Of a stretch of DNA of 64,000 nt, positions 12,047 through 23,269 are shown piece by piece (position 1 is the first letter of the stretch; every line of letters begins with the position of its first letter). The position numbers were made by a program, and so were the translations under genes. The DNA is from Chamaecyparis obtusa. Its lineage: Eukaryota; Streptophyta; Pinopsida; Cupressales; Cupressaceae. The stretch is from assembly GCA_027943335.1 (NCBI GenBank), contig BSBK01000764.1, forward strand, positions 939,096 to 1,003,095, given 5' to 3'. The notes below the pieces were generated by a model. That model was not told the DNA's origin. It saw only the letters and a program-made list of their open reading frames with translations, and made no database searches.

Positions 12047-13232
12047 GTGATGAATAGTCCATTTCTTTTGAGGAAATAAGTATTCTAATAGTCTCTTGTC
12101 TTGCTACTGGTGCAAAAGTTTCTTCATAATCAATACCATACCTTTGAGTGAAACCTTTAGCAACCAATCTTGCCTTGTATCTTTCCACACTCCCATCACT
12201 GTTATACTTGACCTTGTAGACCCATTTCATGCCAATCATCTTTTTCTCATGTGGAAGCTCTACAAACTCCCATGTCTCATTCTTATCAATGGAATCCATC
12301 TCTTCATTCATTGCTTGCATCCAAACCTCATTAGTACATGCATCTTCAAAACATGATGGCTCAAAATCAGCTTTAGCAAGTAATGCAAAATTTACTATCT
12401 CACCTATTTGATCTTCTTCATGTTCTTGATTTTGACTTCTCTGATAAATATCACTTAATCTTCTTACCTTTCTTGTAGAACTTGGACTTGAGGATGGACT
12501 TCCACTTGGAATTGATGAGGGGCTGCTTGGTGGACTTGGAGATCCTATAATAGATTCATTAGCTGGCTGCTCATTATTATTATCAGCAATAATATCATCA
12601 TCAAAAACTGATTTTGGCTTTTCAACATGGCCTTTTTGATGACCATAAACTCCCCCTTCATCAAAAATCACATCTCTTGAGACAAGAATCTTATTAGTAA
12701 TAGGATTATACAATTTATAAGCTTTGCTCTCCTCACTATAACCCACAAAAATGCATGATTCACTTTTAGCATCTAAATTTTGTCTATTTTGATCAGGTAT
12801 ACGAACATAAGCCAAGAAACCAAAAACTTTAAAATGATTTACATTAGGCCTTTTCTCATACCATGCTTCATAGGGAGTCATCTTGTCTAGGGCACTTGTA
12901 GGACTCCTATTGAGAATATAGACTATTGTAGCAACTGAATCAGCCCAATAAGTATTGTTCAAACCCTTGGTTTGTAACATGCTCATTTCCATTTCTACCA
13001 CAATACAGTTCTTTCTTTCAGCCACTCCATTTTGTTGAGGTGTGTAAGTAGTTGTGAGTTGTCTCTTGATCCCATTCATTTCACAAAAACTTTGAAAATC
13101 TTTGGAGCAATACTCTCCTCCATGATCTGTTCTCAAACATTTGATTATATTTCCTTTCTCATTCTCTACATGGGCTTTAAACCTCTTGAAAGTATCAAGG
13201 GCTTCATCCTTAGTCTTCAAAAAATAAACCCA
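11973..13232 (-). pseudogene. copia 2 integrase core to reverse transcriptase start
   Basis: Same frame as the upstream part; only the TGA at 13230-13232 separates them (a Cys codon in relatives, before [10 protein letters not shown]). From 13220: integrase Asp32 in RTDHGGEY and Glu68 in GVAERKN complete the DDE set; then [16 protein letters not shown] of the C-terminal domain, a Ser/Pro-rich linker, and the RT entry [11 protein letters not shown] with [10 protein letters not shown]. Near 12060 a deletion of a few bases shifts the frame, and the true RT continues in the ORF ending at 10823. Confidence 0.95.
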
Positions 13233-14855
13233 TCACATGCGTGAGTAATCATCAATAAAAGTGATAAAATATGATGACTTACCCAAAATTTTTGTTTGCA
13301 TAGGACCACAAATATCAGAATGAATAAGATGAAGTAGGTGATGAGCCCTCCATGCATTTCCTTTTGGAAATGATTCTCTTGCATGCTTCCCTTTTGCACA
13401 TCCTTCACAAATTTTGTTGTGCTCTTCAACCTTAGGCAATCCAAGAACCAATGCATTTAGAATCTTCAAACTATGAAAATTCAAATGACCATACCTGAGA
13501 TGCCACAACCAAATTTTATCCTCATAAGCCATATTCACAAGCTGATTGTCATTTTCACCAAGCTTCAAGGGAAACATCCTATTCTTTGTCATAGGAACAA
13601 CTGTAATCACTTTATTGCCTTGATTCTTATCATAGATAGTACATTTCATATTTTCAAATACAACTCTATAATTCTTCCCACATAGCTGCCCAACACTCAA
13701 TAAATTATGCTTCAATTTTGGAGTATAATAGATATCTTGAACACTTTTCATACCTTCTTTTGTTTGAACTTCCATGGCTCCTTTGGCTGCAACCTCCACC
13801 ATATTATTATTACCAAGAGTAATATTGGATTTATAGCCATCATCAAGATTTGAAAAAATATCCTTGTTACCAGACATATGGTTAGAGCACCCAGAATCCA
13901 AATACCAAACATCACTCAAATTATTTTCAGCTTTGCCATAACACAAGAATAAATTGCCAGAGGAAGGATCCTCATCTTGTTGAGCATAATTTGCATTATT
14001 GTTACCTAATTTCAGCCTACACTCTTTCTCATAGTGTCCATATCGATTGCAATGGTAACATTGAATGTTTCTTTTATCAAATCTACCTCGGCCTCTTCCT
14101 CCTTGAGCACATCCTCTTCCTCTAGTTCCTCTTGAAAAGTTCTGATTTTGACCCCTTCCTGAAACTTTGTGGTTGTTATTGCTGCTGCTAGCACCATCAT
14201 TCTTTGAAATTTGCAATTGGGAAGCAAAATCCTTCTCACTAATACTAGTAGAAGTGTCCCTTATTCTATCCTCATGTGATATGAGAGATCCAACTAGCTC
14301 ATCAAACTCCAAGGTGGCTAAATTTTTACTTTCTTCACTAATAATTGCTACAGTATTCCATTTTGGGGTTAGAGATCTCAATACCTTCTGTATCACATGC
14401 TCTTGGCTCATAGGTTCACCCAAAGTGGCCATTTTATGAACCACATCCTTGACTCTTACACAAAAATCTCCCACATTCTCACTTTCCTTCATCTTCAAAT
14501 TCTCATATTCTCTCTTCAAGGTTTGTAGTTTCACAACCTTGATCTGGTCATTGCCATGGTAAGCATCTTTTAGAGTCTTCCAAGCCTCCTTTTTTGTTTG
14601 TGCATCAGCAATTCTAGGAAACAGGCTCTTCTCAAGAGCCATTTTAATGTGAAATAGAGTCATTGCATTTTTCTTCTCAGCTTCCTTCTTCAACCTCCTC
14701 TCATTAACTGTGAGATCTTTCCAATTCTCAGGTTCTTCATATCCTGATTCAATGATCTATCAATAATCCTTTCCTATCAAAAAAGTCTTCATCTTGATTG
14801 ACCAATATTGATAATCAACTCCATTAAATTCTAGAATTTGCAAATTATTTTCCAT
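13233..14855 (-). pseudogene. copia 2 gag, protease and integrase N-terminal part
   Basis: The start is taken as the ATG at 14853-14855, 24 bases after the PBS (MENNLQILEFNG, a typical gag opening). A double stop (TGA at 14760-14762, TAG at 14757-14759) interrupts at codon 32. The frame then stays open to a TGA at about 13230. In the 486-codon part from 14693: gag core with AWKTLKDAYHG (37-47), RNA-binding Arg/Gly stretch (180-205), zinc knuckle CYHCNRYGHYEKEC (212-225, all ligands present), protease LDSGCSNHM (265-273), pre-integrase His398/His403 and Cys429/Cys432, and the first integrase Asp in HSDICGP (460). Confidence 0.95.
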
Positions 14856-14878
14856 GCTAAAAGCTTCACAATCCTAAA

Positions 14879-14890
14879 GCTCTGATACCA
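14879..14890 (-). other. Primer binding site (tRNA-Met type) of copia 2
   Basis: The minus strand reads TGGTATCAGAGC, two bases from the 5' LTR. Confidence 0.95.
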
Positions 14891-14892
14891 AA

Positions 14893-15190
14893 TGAAGATT
14901 TTACCAAAGAATAAAATTCTGAAAATAACTTTTATTGCAGCTCTCAATGAAAAAAATATTACAAATGGCTAAATATAAAGAATTCATAGCCATAGGAAAA
15001 ATAGGAAAGAAAACTAGATACACATGTATCTAGACAGTTTTATTTGCAAGGAATAAAACTAAAAAAATAAAGAAAAACTAAATTCTAAATATAAATATGC
15101 AAATCTTTGCACATTCCTTATTTTCATAAAAATAATAAAAATAATTAAAAAACTCTCTAAAAAATGCTTTTCCAACATCACTTATCCACA
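14893..15190 (-). repeat. 5' LTR of copia 2
   Basis: 298 bp, nearly identical to 10538-10835. Visible differences include GGTTGAA/GGCTAAA, AACAAAG/AATAAAG, CCAGCATC/CCAACATC and the length of an A/CT run. Confidence 0.96.
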
Positions 15191-15195
15191 CCATC
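15191..15195. repeat. Target-site duplication of copia 2, right (CCATC)
   Basis: CCATC directly after the right LTR, identical to 10533-10537. It proves that the LTR pair inserted as one unit into the interior of the older element. Confidence 0.95.
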
Positions 15196-15539
15196 ACCAT
15201 ACATAATCTTGGCTTCTCTCCTCAAGCCACTTCATAATTAACATACCAAAATCCCTTCTCATCTCTGCTATTTCTCTTGCCAAATTTGCATCTTGCTTCC
15301 TCTAATTTGTCTTCATGTTCTCATTCTTCTTAATGCTTTCCTGCTGCATCCTTCTTTCCCTTTCTCAAATTTTTGATAATTCACCTAGGGCTCCACTCAT
15401 TTTCCTCTTGCCCAATCTTTTGGTACCCTATCAATTTGCAATACACAAATCTTTCTAAGAATATATAAATATCAAATTTTTATACCAATACTTCTCCAAG
15501 GATCAATAAATAGACTCAATTTACTCGCCTAGATCTTTT
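15196..15539 (-). pseudogene. Start of interior ORF of the non-autonomous element
   Basis: Near 15400 the minus strand opens with ATG (MSGALGELSKI) and continues with Glu/Arg/Lys-rich helical sequence (ERERRMQQESIKKNE, then LAREIAEMRRDFGMLI) broken by TGA and TAG. The insertion point of copia 2 follows. The character is coiled-coil like and the position just after the PBS is where gag would lie. Identity unknown. Confidence 0.4.
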
Positions 15540-15553
15540 GGGCTCTGATGCCA
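15540..15553 (-). other. Primer binding site of the non-autonomous element
   Basis: The minus strand reads TGGCATCAGAGCCC. It differs from the usual tRNA-Met PBS (TGGTATCAGAGC) at one position. Its place, two bases from the LTR end, supports the call. Confidence 0.65.
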
Positions 15554-15555
15554 CT

Positions 15556-16522
15556 TGAGGGAAACGTTCCCACACAACAATTCTCTAATACCAATCTTAT
15601 GATTGACACTACAGCCACCATACTATGTCTACAAAGAATAGAAGATTTCTACAGTCTTGTTTTGACAATGACACGAACCTATACAATAAATAATTGAATT
15701 TTGTGACAAAATAGATTAAAGACAGGAACCTAAATCACAAATAATTTCTATAATAGAACATATTGGAGAGAGGCCTTATGAACAACTAGACTAATCAAGT
15801 GTCACAACATTTACATAAGCCAAGAGGAAACAACATTAACTAACATAGACAAAGAACACTAAATAGTTTTCTTTATTTTTGTAACTCATAAAGATGATTA
15901 CATTTAATGGCAGATGTCAAACATTCTAACATTTAAATTTGATCGGTCAAACTCCCCTTTGCCATCTGCCTTGGTTATTCTTTGTCACACACACATAACA
16001 ATTACCCTTTGGTGCACTCATCATGTCCATTCTCCAATTCCCACCTTTCCTCAAACTAAAAATGATTCCTTCATTTACTCCCTTCTTTTAACATTAATTA
16101 CACAAATTCCTTGCTTCCCTGTGGTCTTAAACTGTCCACGACTTCTCTTCTACATGTTGGGGATTTTCTCCCCTTTCCCTCTACGCACCCTCTCCTTTCT
16201 GGAGTCGTTACAAGACAACTGAGGGATGAATGTTTTCTCCTTTCTTCCCCTCCAACTGTGGGTTAAGGACTCAAAACTTCTCTTCATCCCGTTGCTTGCT
16301 AAACTATAGCCAATTCATGTATAAGCAGCATCTCTTGTGACTATAAAACTAATGGTCGGTTAGGAAACCAATGAACATATGAACTACCTTCTTCAACCTG
16401 TCCAAGTTGTGACAGGTATTGATGACCTAGATCATAAGAGACTAATCACAAAAGACATGTTTTAATAACCAAAATTGGAACATAGCTAATCTACCAAAAA
16501 TATAATATAGGAGGGCGATGCT
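15556..16522 (-). repeat. 5' LTR of the non-autonomous element
   Basis: Starts TGAGGGAAACG two bases after the PBS on the plus strand and ends near GGAGGGCGATGCT. The last bases of the other copy (CCTGCATCA) are missing, so the outer end is slightly truncated. The plus-strand ORF 15914-16222 matches the one in the left LTR over most of its length. Confidence 0.75.
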
Positions 16523-18011
16523 AATAGATGTATCCTATTTTAGAATGATACATACAAATTATTATATCAAATTTGAGTACCACAAAGAAGAAAAGGCACT
16601 TGCCCTTGGTAAAATTGATGGTCAACTTTCATGTATGGTGGGATTACATCGAACAAAGTGAAATAAATATGAAGACCCTAGGGAAACATTGTATGGAGCT
16701 TTCTTGTAGACAATATAATGACATTTGTTTCTTGACTTTTGATATGCTTAACACCTCACTGATTGCCATTCCAACACAATGCCATTAAATTCACACCCGT
16801 AGACATATAACAAAGTGTCTGATGACCATGTAACACAAACAAAATGACACAAATAGGAGCTTGCATACGTTTGGTTTGATGCAACATTATCTCATTTCAT
16901 CTATGGGTATGCCTATGTATTTGGTTATTTGTTGATGCTTGGCACGTCCATGTTAACCAAATGTAGAGTATTGTGTTTTGTTGTTGAGTGTGCACATAGC
17001 TTCCTAAGGGTTAACATGCTTATGATTTTGCACTAGTTCTTGTTGTTCTAGGAGAACTTTAAACATGATTTGATCTTTTGACCACTTTTGTTGAGTGATT
17101 TGAGCATACAAGTTGTGGTAGGTAGTATAATACTTGTTTTGGTGCATTTCCTTTAGTGGCAAATTCGCATTTTGCATTTCCTTTTTTTTTTTCACAAGGC
17201 TTGAAATTGAATTTCCTTCACATAATGAATGTTATGATGTCAATGTTATTTTCTCTTATTTAGAAGGTTGGGGTTTTATGCTTTTCACCATTTTCTCTTT
17301 CAATTTCATGTAAACATGGCATTTTGTTAAACTAGTACAAAGATCACCTCAAAGATAAGTCTATAAATGTCTATATCATTTTGCCCTTTAATTTTATATT
17401 TTTTGTATAATTTTTGAAGATCATGAACACTAATTTTAGAGATTAAATTCATAATTCAAGTGTACTAATATATACCACTTAATAGTATTAAAAACTTAAA
17501 GTCAATGTTAGTTCACAAAATCTACAATTGTAAAGGATCAACTAAGAACCTTTTAAAAAAAATAACATACAGGTAAATGCTTCCTAAACAAATCTTAGAT
17601 GAGATTAGTGTACTAAATTTATATCTTTATGTAATTATTGAAATAAGAAACATAAATAAAATCATATCACAATTTGTAGATTTATATGAGAGAAAGTATT
17701 TTGATAGAGTAAATACACTTCAAAGTGGTGTAATGTTTTTTTCAAAAAACTAAACACAATTACAATACACTTGTAGAGGAAGTCTTTATAGAAAGGTAAG
17801 TGCTTCAAATAAGGGATCAAAAGGAAATCTTAAGATGCCTTTTAAAAAAAAAACAATCTAATATTCTAGCTTTTTTTTAAAACAACATAAAAATTTTGTA
17901 ATCTTTATTTTGTTTTTTTATTGCTTTTATTTTTAGGCAAGTTATAATCTGGTGATTCTTTGTTTAATTAAACGTTTTACATTTATCTTTTAGAAATTCT
18001 GATTTGGCGAC
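16523..18011. other. AT-rich non-coding stretch
   Basis: No conserved ORF, RNA gene or repeat end recognised. Short ORFs at 16573 and 17004 have no family signature. The end (from about 17960) runs into a pyrimidine-rich stretch ending TTTTAG, which could be an old splice acceptor before the WAK-like fragment. Confidence 0.5.
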
Positions 18012-18338
18012 TTGAAATTTCATAACTGTCTTTACGTGGTCGATGTTGGGCCTTTCACTCTTTCCAACTCCAATAGGTTAGTGGTTATGGGCAACAAAAC
18101 ATTTGGTACCTACAGTTTTGGGGATTTGGGAGAGGCCAGATGTGTAACAATCAACCTTCAAAATGATCAACCATACTGCCGCTATGGCTGCTGCAAAATT
18201 AACCTCCCAGATAATTTACCATTTTTAAATTTCACAGGCAGAGGTCTGTTTTATTTTCCCAATGATGATGTTAACCATTCTATGTTGTGCGGTGTCTCCA
18301 CCATCCTCCAGCGGAGGAGGAGTGCCCTCACCCTCTGA
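18012..18338 (+). pseudogene. Fragment of wall-associated-kinase-like extracellular domain
   Basis: The open frame reads VGPFTLSNSNRLVVMG, then GEARCVTINL, then CRYGCCKINLPDNLPFLNFT. This spacing (PFTxSxxxN, G-N/C, C, CxxGCC, IP/LP, F) is that of the cysteine-rich extracellular part of plant WAK and WAK-like receptor kinases that bind cell-wall pectin. No ATG fits: an in-frame TGA lies at 18000-18002 just upstream, and the ORF given starts at TTG. It ends in a short unrelated tail (LQRRRSALTL). No transmembrane or kinase part follows within 5 kb, so I treat it as an isolated exon fragment. It could instead be one exon of a gene with very long introns. Confidence 0.5.
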
Positions 18339-18427
18339 ATCATCATCCACATAAGTGGGCGAAACCATCAGCTGAGAGTGTTCACCCTCATCCTCATCAT
18401 CACTCGCCTGTCTACGACACAGTGTGA

Positions 18428-18480
18428 CGGTCACTCAAATGGCCATTTCAATCCGGCCGTCACTCAAATGGGTCGTTTCA
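18428..18480 (+). repeat. 29-bp tandem duplication
   Basis: Two copies of TCACTCAAATGG followed by CC/GT and TTTCA, 29 bases apart. Too short to type. Confidence 0.6.
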
Positions 18481-18699
18481 GATGTCATGCCCAAATTATT
18501 TCCCTCCTCTTGTTTCCCATACGGCAAACAAAGAGACAGAAAAATAAAATCAAAAGAAATTTTATCTGATAACCATCAGGCTCTGCTCACCTGCTTCTTA
18601 TTGATCGATGGTATTGTTATAATTGTGATTTTTTTTGTGGCTACAATTGTCATAACCGATTTTGTAGACCTATGACTTTTTAGTGGTTTTTGCGACTAG

Positions 18700-19960
18700 T
18701 GTGGACTTTTTGACCGGGTTGAGTTTTGGCGACCCTAGAAGAATAAATTTATTTGGTAGATGCTTTACTAAATTTATTAAAGTTAAATTAGTTAATGGAT
18801 AAGAATGATAATTGGAAAATGAAAATGATTAAATGTGTTTTATATGTTGGTAAAAATATATCATATTTCTTGATATGATTATGCATGCTTAAAATGAAAG
18901 ATTTACAAGTTGATTTGGTTATAGATTTTTGGGACTAACCTACTGATCAAAATTTGAGTGTTCATCTATTTGCAAGATCTGAGGACGGGGTGTGGTTGAG
19001 GTAGGGGAGCCTAGCTCCTCGGTATGGATGAGTCCGAAATTATATGTCTACATGCACACACCACCAGTTATTTTTGTTTTTTGTTATGAAGAATTTAATG
19101 ATGTGAATTGTCTATATATTGATTTAGTGTTGAAAAAAAAAATGTTATCTTGTGTTAATATGGTGGTGGTGTTTGTTCATTTTTGTTTAAGTTATTTAAA
19201 TCATAATATTGTTTGAGTAGTATAATTACTTTCAGTTAATAGATAGAGGAAGTTGAATGTTTCTGTGATTTCTTTTGAATTTGTTTTTGGCTTATCCTTG
19301 TTATGCTGGCATGATGGGAGGAGGAAGGGAGAGTCTTCCCTTTTTCTTGGTGTCAATCTAGCCATTAACATGCATAGGAGAAAAGAGGCTCTTTATTATC
19401 TTTCAGTTGATTGAGAGTTGACTGGAAGTTAGGGCCGTTTTCTTAGGCATGATGGACACAGAGAGAGGAAGTTGCACAGTTGAAGAGAGAGTTTTTGAAT
19501 TGATTAAAGGGAATATAGAAATCGGGAAGGGGTGTGAAAAGAAAGAACAGAGGAAAAGAAGACACGAGAATTGGTTGAAGGAAGTAGAGCAGAGGATACC
19601 AGGGTGAACACAGCAAAAAGGAGGAAGCATCTCTTAATACTTCTAACGCATCATATCCAGGTTCCCTTCTTGTTTTTTTTCATTTTTTTTGAAAGCTCTG
19701 TTTGGGTTATTTAATTTGTTTATTCATATCCTGGATGTTTGCGCAGCATATCCCTTAGGATCTCCGTCTATCATAGGATTGTATCACTTTTATTTATTTC
19801 TAATCCTTACCTGCTGTTATCGTAATCTCTCATGTTACCGTTTCGTATAGTCTAGTGCCAATAGTTTTAGCACTTGCAGCGCCCTATGTGTAACCAAGTT
19901 TGCTCTTTTGATTTATGAGTAAGATTGAGTGGATGCGTAAGTCTAGTCTGTGTATTAAAA
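18700..19960. other. Non-coding stretch
   Basis: AT-rich and mixed sequence without a recognisable gene. A GC-richer patch at 18980-19035 looks like a dispersed repeat fragment. The minus ORF at 19403-19630 has no family motif. Confidence 0.4.
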
Positions 19961-19964
19961 CCGT

Positions 19965-19990
<26 letters not shown>
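19965..19990 (+). repeat. (AC)13 microsatellite
   Basis: Thirteen uninterrupted AC units followed by ATATATA. Confidence 0.97.
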
Positions 19991-19997
<7 letters not shown>

Positions 19998-20668
19998 ATT
20001 TACTACAGTTTTTAACATGTATTATCAATTTCAAAGTTCCCACTCAGGCCTGTTACTAGGCAGCTAAATTAATAATTTTCATGAGTTTTTGGTCTCAGCT
20101 GCAAACGATATCCTTACCCCTATTTGCTGAGTTTTTAGGATCAATAGTAAACCGCCAAGCATATCCACGCTTGGTCATTAATTTCCTTCCACCACAACAC
20201 CCCTATTTAGCCAAATTGACTCAAACTGATTTAGGAACGGGTGTAGTGTTTTTCTCAGAACTTAAATCAAGACTTAAACCAAACAAAAAAACCCCGAACT
20301 GAGGATTCACAGTAGTAAATGAGAAATTAATTCATATAGAATTTAACTTGTAATCAACTCCCTGTGATGTTCAGTCCAAACATGTGAACAAGAAGAAATA
20401 GTAACTTTGTTGATTTTTTTTAAGTAATTAGGAAATAGAAATTGCTATGCTGTTGTGTATTTCTTCCTTAGCGCAATCTGAAATATTCTTTAGTTACAAC
20501 CTTTTGACATTTTGGCAAGCGTGAGGCCTGTTCAGTGATGAACATTTTTTTTTTTGATATAGAATAATAATAAACCTCTGTATCCAGCACCGTTGAGTGA
20601 GTGGTAGTTATTTGATTTATTTAATTCTCAGCCGTAAATCTGGGAGAGAAAAATAAAAAGGTTACTGT

Positions 20669-20762
20669 GTGACCAGTTTGCCTATGGCGTTTGTGATTCA
20701 ATGGGTAATATATATGTGACCAGTTTGTCTGTGATGTCTGTGATTCAATGATTAATATATAT
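20669..20762 (+). repeat. 47-bp tandem duplication
   Basis: GTGACCAGTTTG begins both copies (20669 and 20716) and each ends in TTCAATG, then TAATATATAT. Six or so differences between copies. Confidence 0.85.
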
Positions 20763-21385
20763 ATATTAAAGTTGAAGATGTCTTATCCTATCTAGATTAG
20801 CTTCTAGTGAATGATGTGTAGTAACATCTTTGTTGAATAAATTTAGAGAACATCCTCATGTCATTTTAAAAACTAGAGTATTATGAAAATTAAACAGCAC
20901 ATTAAACTATTGAAACACGAAATTATACAAAATTCTGGGTAGAGATTAATGATGTGATGTCAGTAGGAAGTGGGATAACAGTTATGTGATTCTCTGAATT
21001 TAATAAATAGATGGTTCTTTGAGAATTTCATTGATCAATATTTCGTTATGATTATTGTTCTCCTCTATTAAGTATTTAAATTCAGAAAGAATTCAATCTG
21101 GTAGAACTGTAAATCTGAAAGTGAGTTAAAATTTTATTGTTTGAAAAGGATTGAAACGTAATTTGAAATAAGATAGAGAAGGGTAAATAGGATGTTTTAC
21201 CTGTCAGTTTTCACTGATTTTTGAAAAGATTCTTTGGCCAAAGATTATGCTCGCATATGTTTCATGAATATGCTTGGTTAGTATAGTACGTTCTCTCTAC
21301 CATTATGTGATTAGGATTTCTATTTCAGACTAAAGATTGTTGTAGTAGATAGAATCATAGTTGCTTCATATTCTTTCCGCTCATC
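20763..21385. other. AT-rich non-coding stretch
   Basis: No ORF, RNA or element end recognised. Confidence 0.5.
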
Positions 21386-21389
21386 AGTG

Positions 21390-21560
21390 CCGAGTTGCTA
21401 GTCTTCTCGAGCAGGGTCGGTGCGCTTCCATATCAGGGTAAGCCCCGGGGGAGCTAACCACTCCATGGTTGGGTGAAAAAAGCACCTCGGTCACACTCCC
21501 GTCTCAGGATTTGCAGGTGGACGTGCGGTCTGGAGGCTTAGGAGACAGGGATTGATACAG
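21390..21560 (+). repeat. GC-rich island, possible transposon fragment
   Basis: About 170 bases of much higher GC content than either flank, with AAGCCCCGGGGGAGC and GACGTGCGGTCTGG. It has no ORF and no clear pol III A/B boxes. It resembles a fragment of a dispersed element (SINE, LINE or DNA transposon) but I could not assign it. Confidence 0.35.
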
Positions 21561-22179
21561 TGTGACGCCTAGTTACCGTTATTTAATGGTTTGGGAAAAA
21601 GAAAGTTATTTTGTTTGGTTGTATATGTATGAAATTCGACAAAAAGTTGGATATTTGTAATATTTCAGTCTTTAATAGTTTGAACTTATCGACAAATTGG
21701 TCAAATGTATTAAGATGTAAAACTTTGATTTTATTGTGTAACGACACTTATGGTCGAAATAGGGATAAGTTATGGTAATCTATCAGTTTTATTTTGTCGA
21801 TTTGAGCATATTTATTCTTGTGATATGTTTTACTTTTGATGGAAATTTTGATCTTTACAACAATTCCTTCTGCAATCTCTATCCATATAAACATACTTTA
21901 TATGGATAAGGCCAACATCTGTGTCACACAAAATTGATCGCCAGATCTGGCGATTCCTAATTTTTTTTACTTTAAGATAGGATAAAAAATATGGCTGTGT
22001 TTTTATATAGAGAACTGCATTTTTAGTAAAAAAGAATTTCAAGCTGTGTGCTCGGCAAACATAATCTAAAATTCTTTCCAAATAAACAAACGGCACTAAA
22101 AATGAATTGATGAAGACGAATCCACAATCTTACCCAAATTAAATGAATTGATATTAATTGTGAACTTAAATTAGGAGGC

Positions 22180-22657
22180 GGCCTCTCCGTCGTGGAGCTA
22201 ATGTACAATTGCGTGTTCATGGACATTTTGGGGCAATGTTGCCCGACAAACAGAACAAAACAGGAAAGCCGATGAGTGACACTAGAAGCGCACACAACTT
22301 CTCTCCCCAGTACTCTGTCATGAATTTTAGAATGATGGTGGTAGCCAGTAAAATGCTTCAAGGGATTTTCGCGCAATTCGGAAGCTTGATCGATCGACAG
22401 CTTTGAAGGCAACTCATATTCATCTTTAAATTCTTCACCAGATGCCTCTGGCTTTGAGCTTTCATGTGAAAATTGTTGATTTTCACCATCACTGCCTTCC
22501 ACGATGGATTTTCTTTGTTCCCCTGTGGAAACATTTGTAATGGAAAATTGGATCTAACAACAATCCAGTGGCCATTTGGGAGGCCTGCACACCAATCAGG
22601 CCTCTCATCATCTGAGGCCAATACCGCTAGCATGGCCGCCCTCTCAACCCTTAGCAC
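22180..22657 (-). pseudogene. Possible degraded coding fragment, unidentified
   Basis: Two overlapping minus frames look protein-like: 22657 to about 22525 (ASDDERPDWCAGLPNGHW) and, after a possible splice acceptor TTTCCACAG at about 22524, a Glu/Ser-rich frame (VEGSDGENQQFSHESS, then GEEFKDEYELPSKLS). The first piece faintly recalls the start of a methyl-CpG-binding domain, which I do not claim. Composition is unlike the AT-rich flanks. No start or end can be assigned. Confidence 0.3.
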
Positions 22658-23216
22658 TGATGAAACAAGTACGTTGTCAAGAGCAGTGACGCAGCAAGCA
22701 CACTGTCAAAACCAATTCTCACGGTTCTGGAAACAATCCTGTGGCTTAACTTCTCCCAATGGCAGTTATTACCTTCTCTACAATTTACAGCCATCAGATC
22801 AACAAAATCATAGTAAAAATGCCTACGGTGTAAAAATGTTTTGAAAGTCATTTTGATGGAATATCTACTTATAATCATTATGAGACCAACTGAATTCATT
22901 TGTGCATTATGTCATATATCGTAGTATTTAAAGACATTTAATATGTCGTCAATTGAGATAAAAAAACAATTGAGATACAAAAAACTAAAAACAATTATTA
23001 GAATGCAACTCAATTATTGATAAAGATAACAAAATCTAATATGATCGATACACATAAACCATCAACATATACACATTATCTTTTGAATATATTTAAAATG
23101 ATAAAATTAATTAACTTAAAAATATCAATAAATTAATACTTATAAACACCTAATTCTTTTAAATTAAAACATAAAAAAATGTCAATTTTTTGGAAGATTA
23201 CTTTCTAAGTTAGTTA

Positions 23217-23269
23217 TAATTAGAATCAAGGATAATGTTTTAAATTTTGTTATTTATAAATTTATCAAA
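23217..23269 (+). repeat. 53-bp direct repeat, left copy
   Basis: TAATTAGAATCAAGGATAAT and onward, matching 24519-24571 at about 49 of 53 positions. The two copies flank the telomere-like block and the GC-rich islands. Confidence 0.8.

Larger units (their letters stand above)
10538..15190 (-). mobile_element. Ty1/copia LTR retrotransposon 2, full length and nearly intact
   Basis: 4653-bp minus-strand element with two 298-bp LTRs, PBS, PPT, a single gag-pol frame and a 5-bp TSD. The LTRs differ at about five substitutions, mostly transitions, plus two short A/CT-run indels, so insertion is recent relative to its surroundings. Three stop codons and one frameshift were found in gag-pol, so it is probably not autonomous now. 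Confidence 0.97.
6990..16522 (-). mobile_element. Non-autonomous LTR element (LARD-like) split by copia 2
   Basis: Direct repeats of about 0.95 kb (6990-7926 and 15556-16522) flank an interior with a PBS-like site next to the right copy, giving a minus-strand LTR element. Without the inserted copia 2 the element is about 4.9 kb, with about 3 kb of interior. No protease, RT or integrase motif is present, only short broken ORFs rich in Lys and Glu. The LTRs differ by roughly 15 percent by eye, so it is old. The outer ends are eroded and no target-site duplication could be assigned. Confidence 0.75.

Noticed and set aside
18225..18434. Acidic minus ORF (DDEDEGEHS type)
   Set aside because: Low complexity and overlaps the WAK-like exon; no independent support.
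18424..18675. Plus ORF ending in a hydrophobic segment, possibly the WAK transmembrane helix
   Set aside because: The frame is not linked to the ectodomain fragment and no charged stop-transfer or kinase follows. Probably chance in AT-rich DNA.
21390..21560. Functional tRNA-derived SINE
   Set aside because: No acceptable A and B boxes and no poly-A or poly-T end found, so left as an unassigned GC island.
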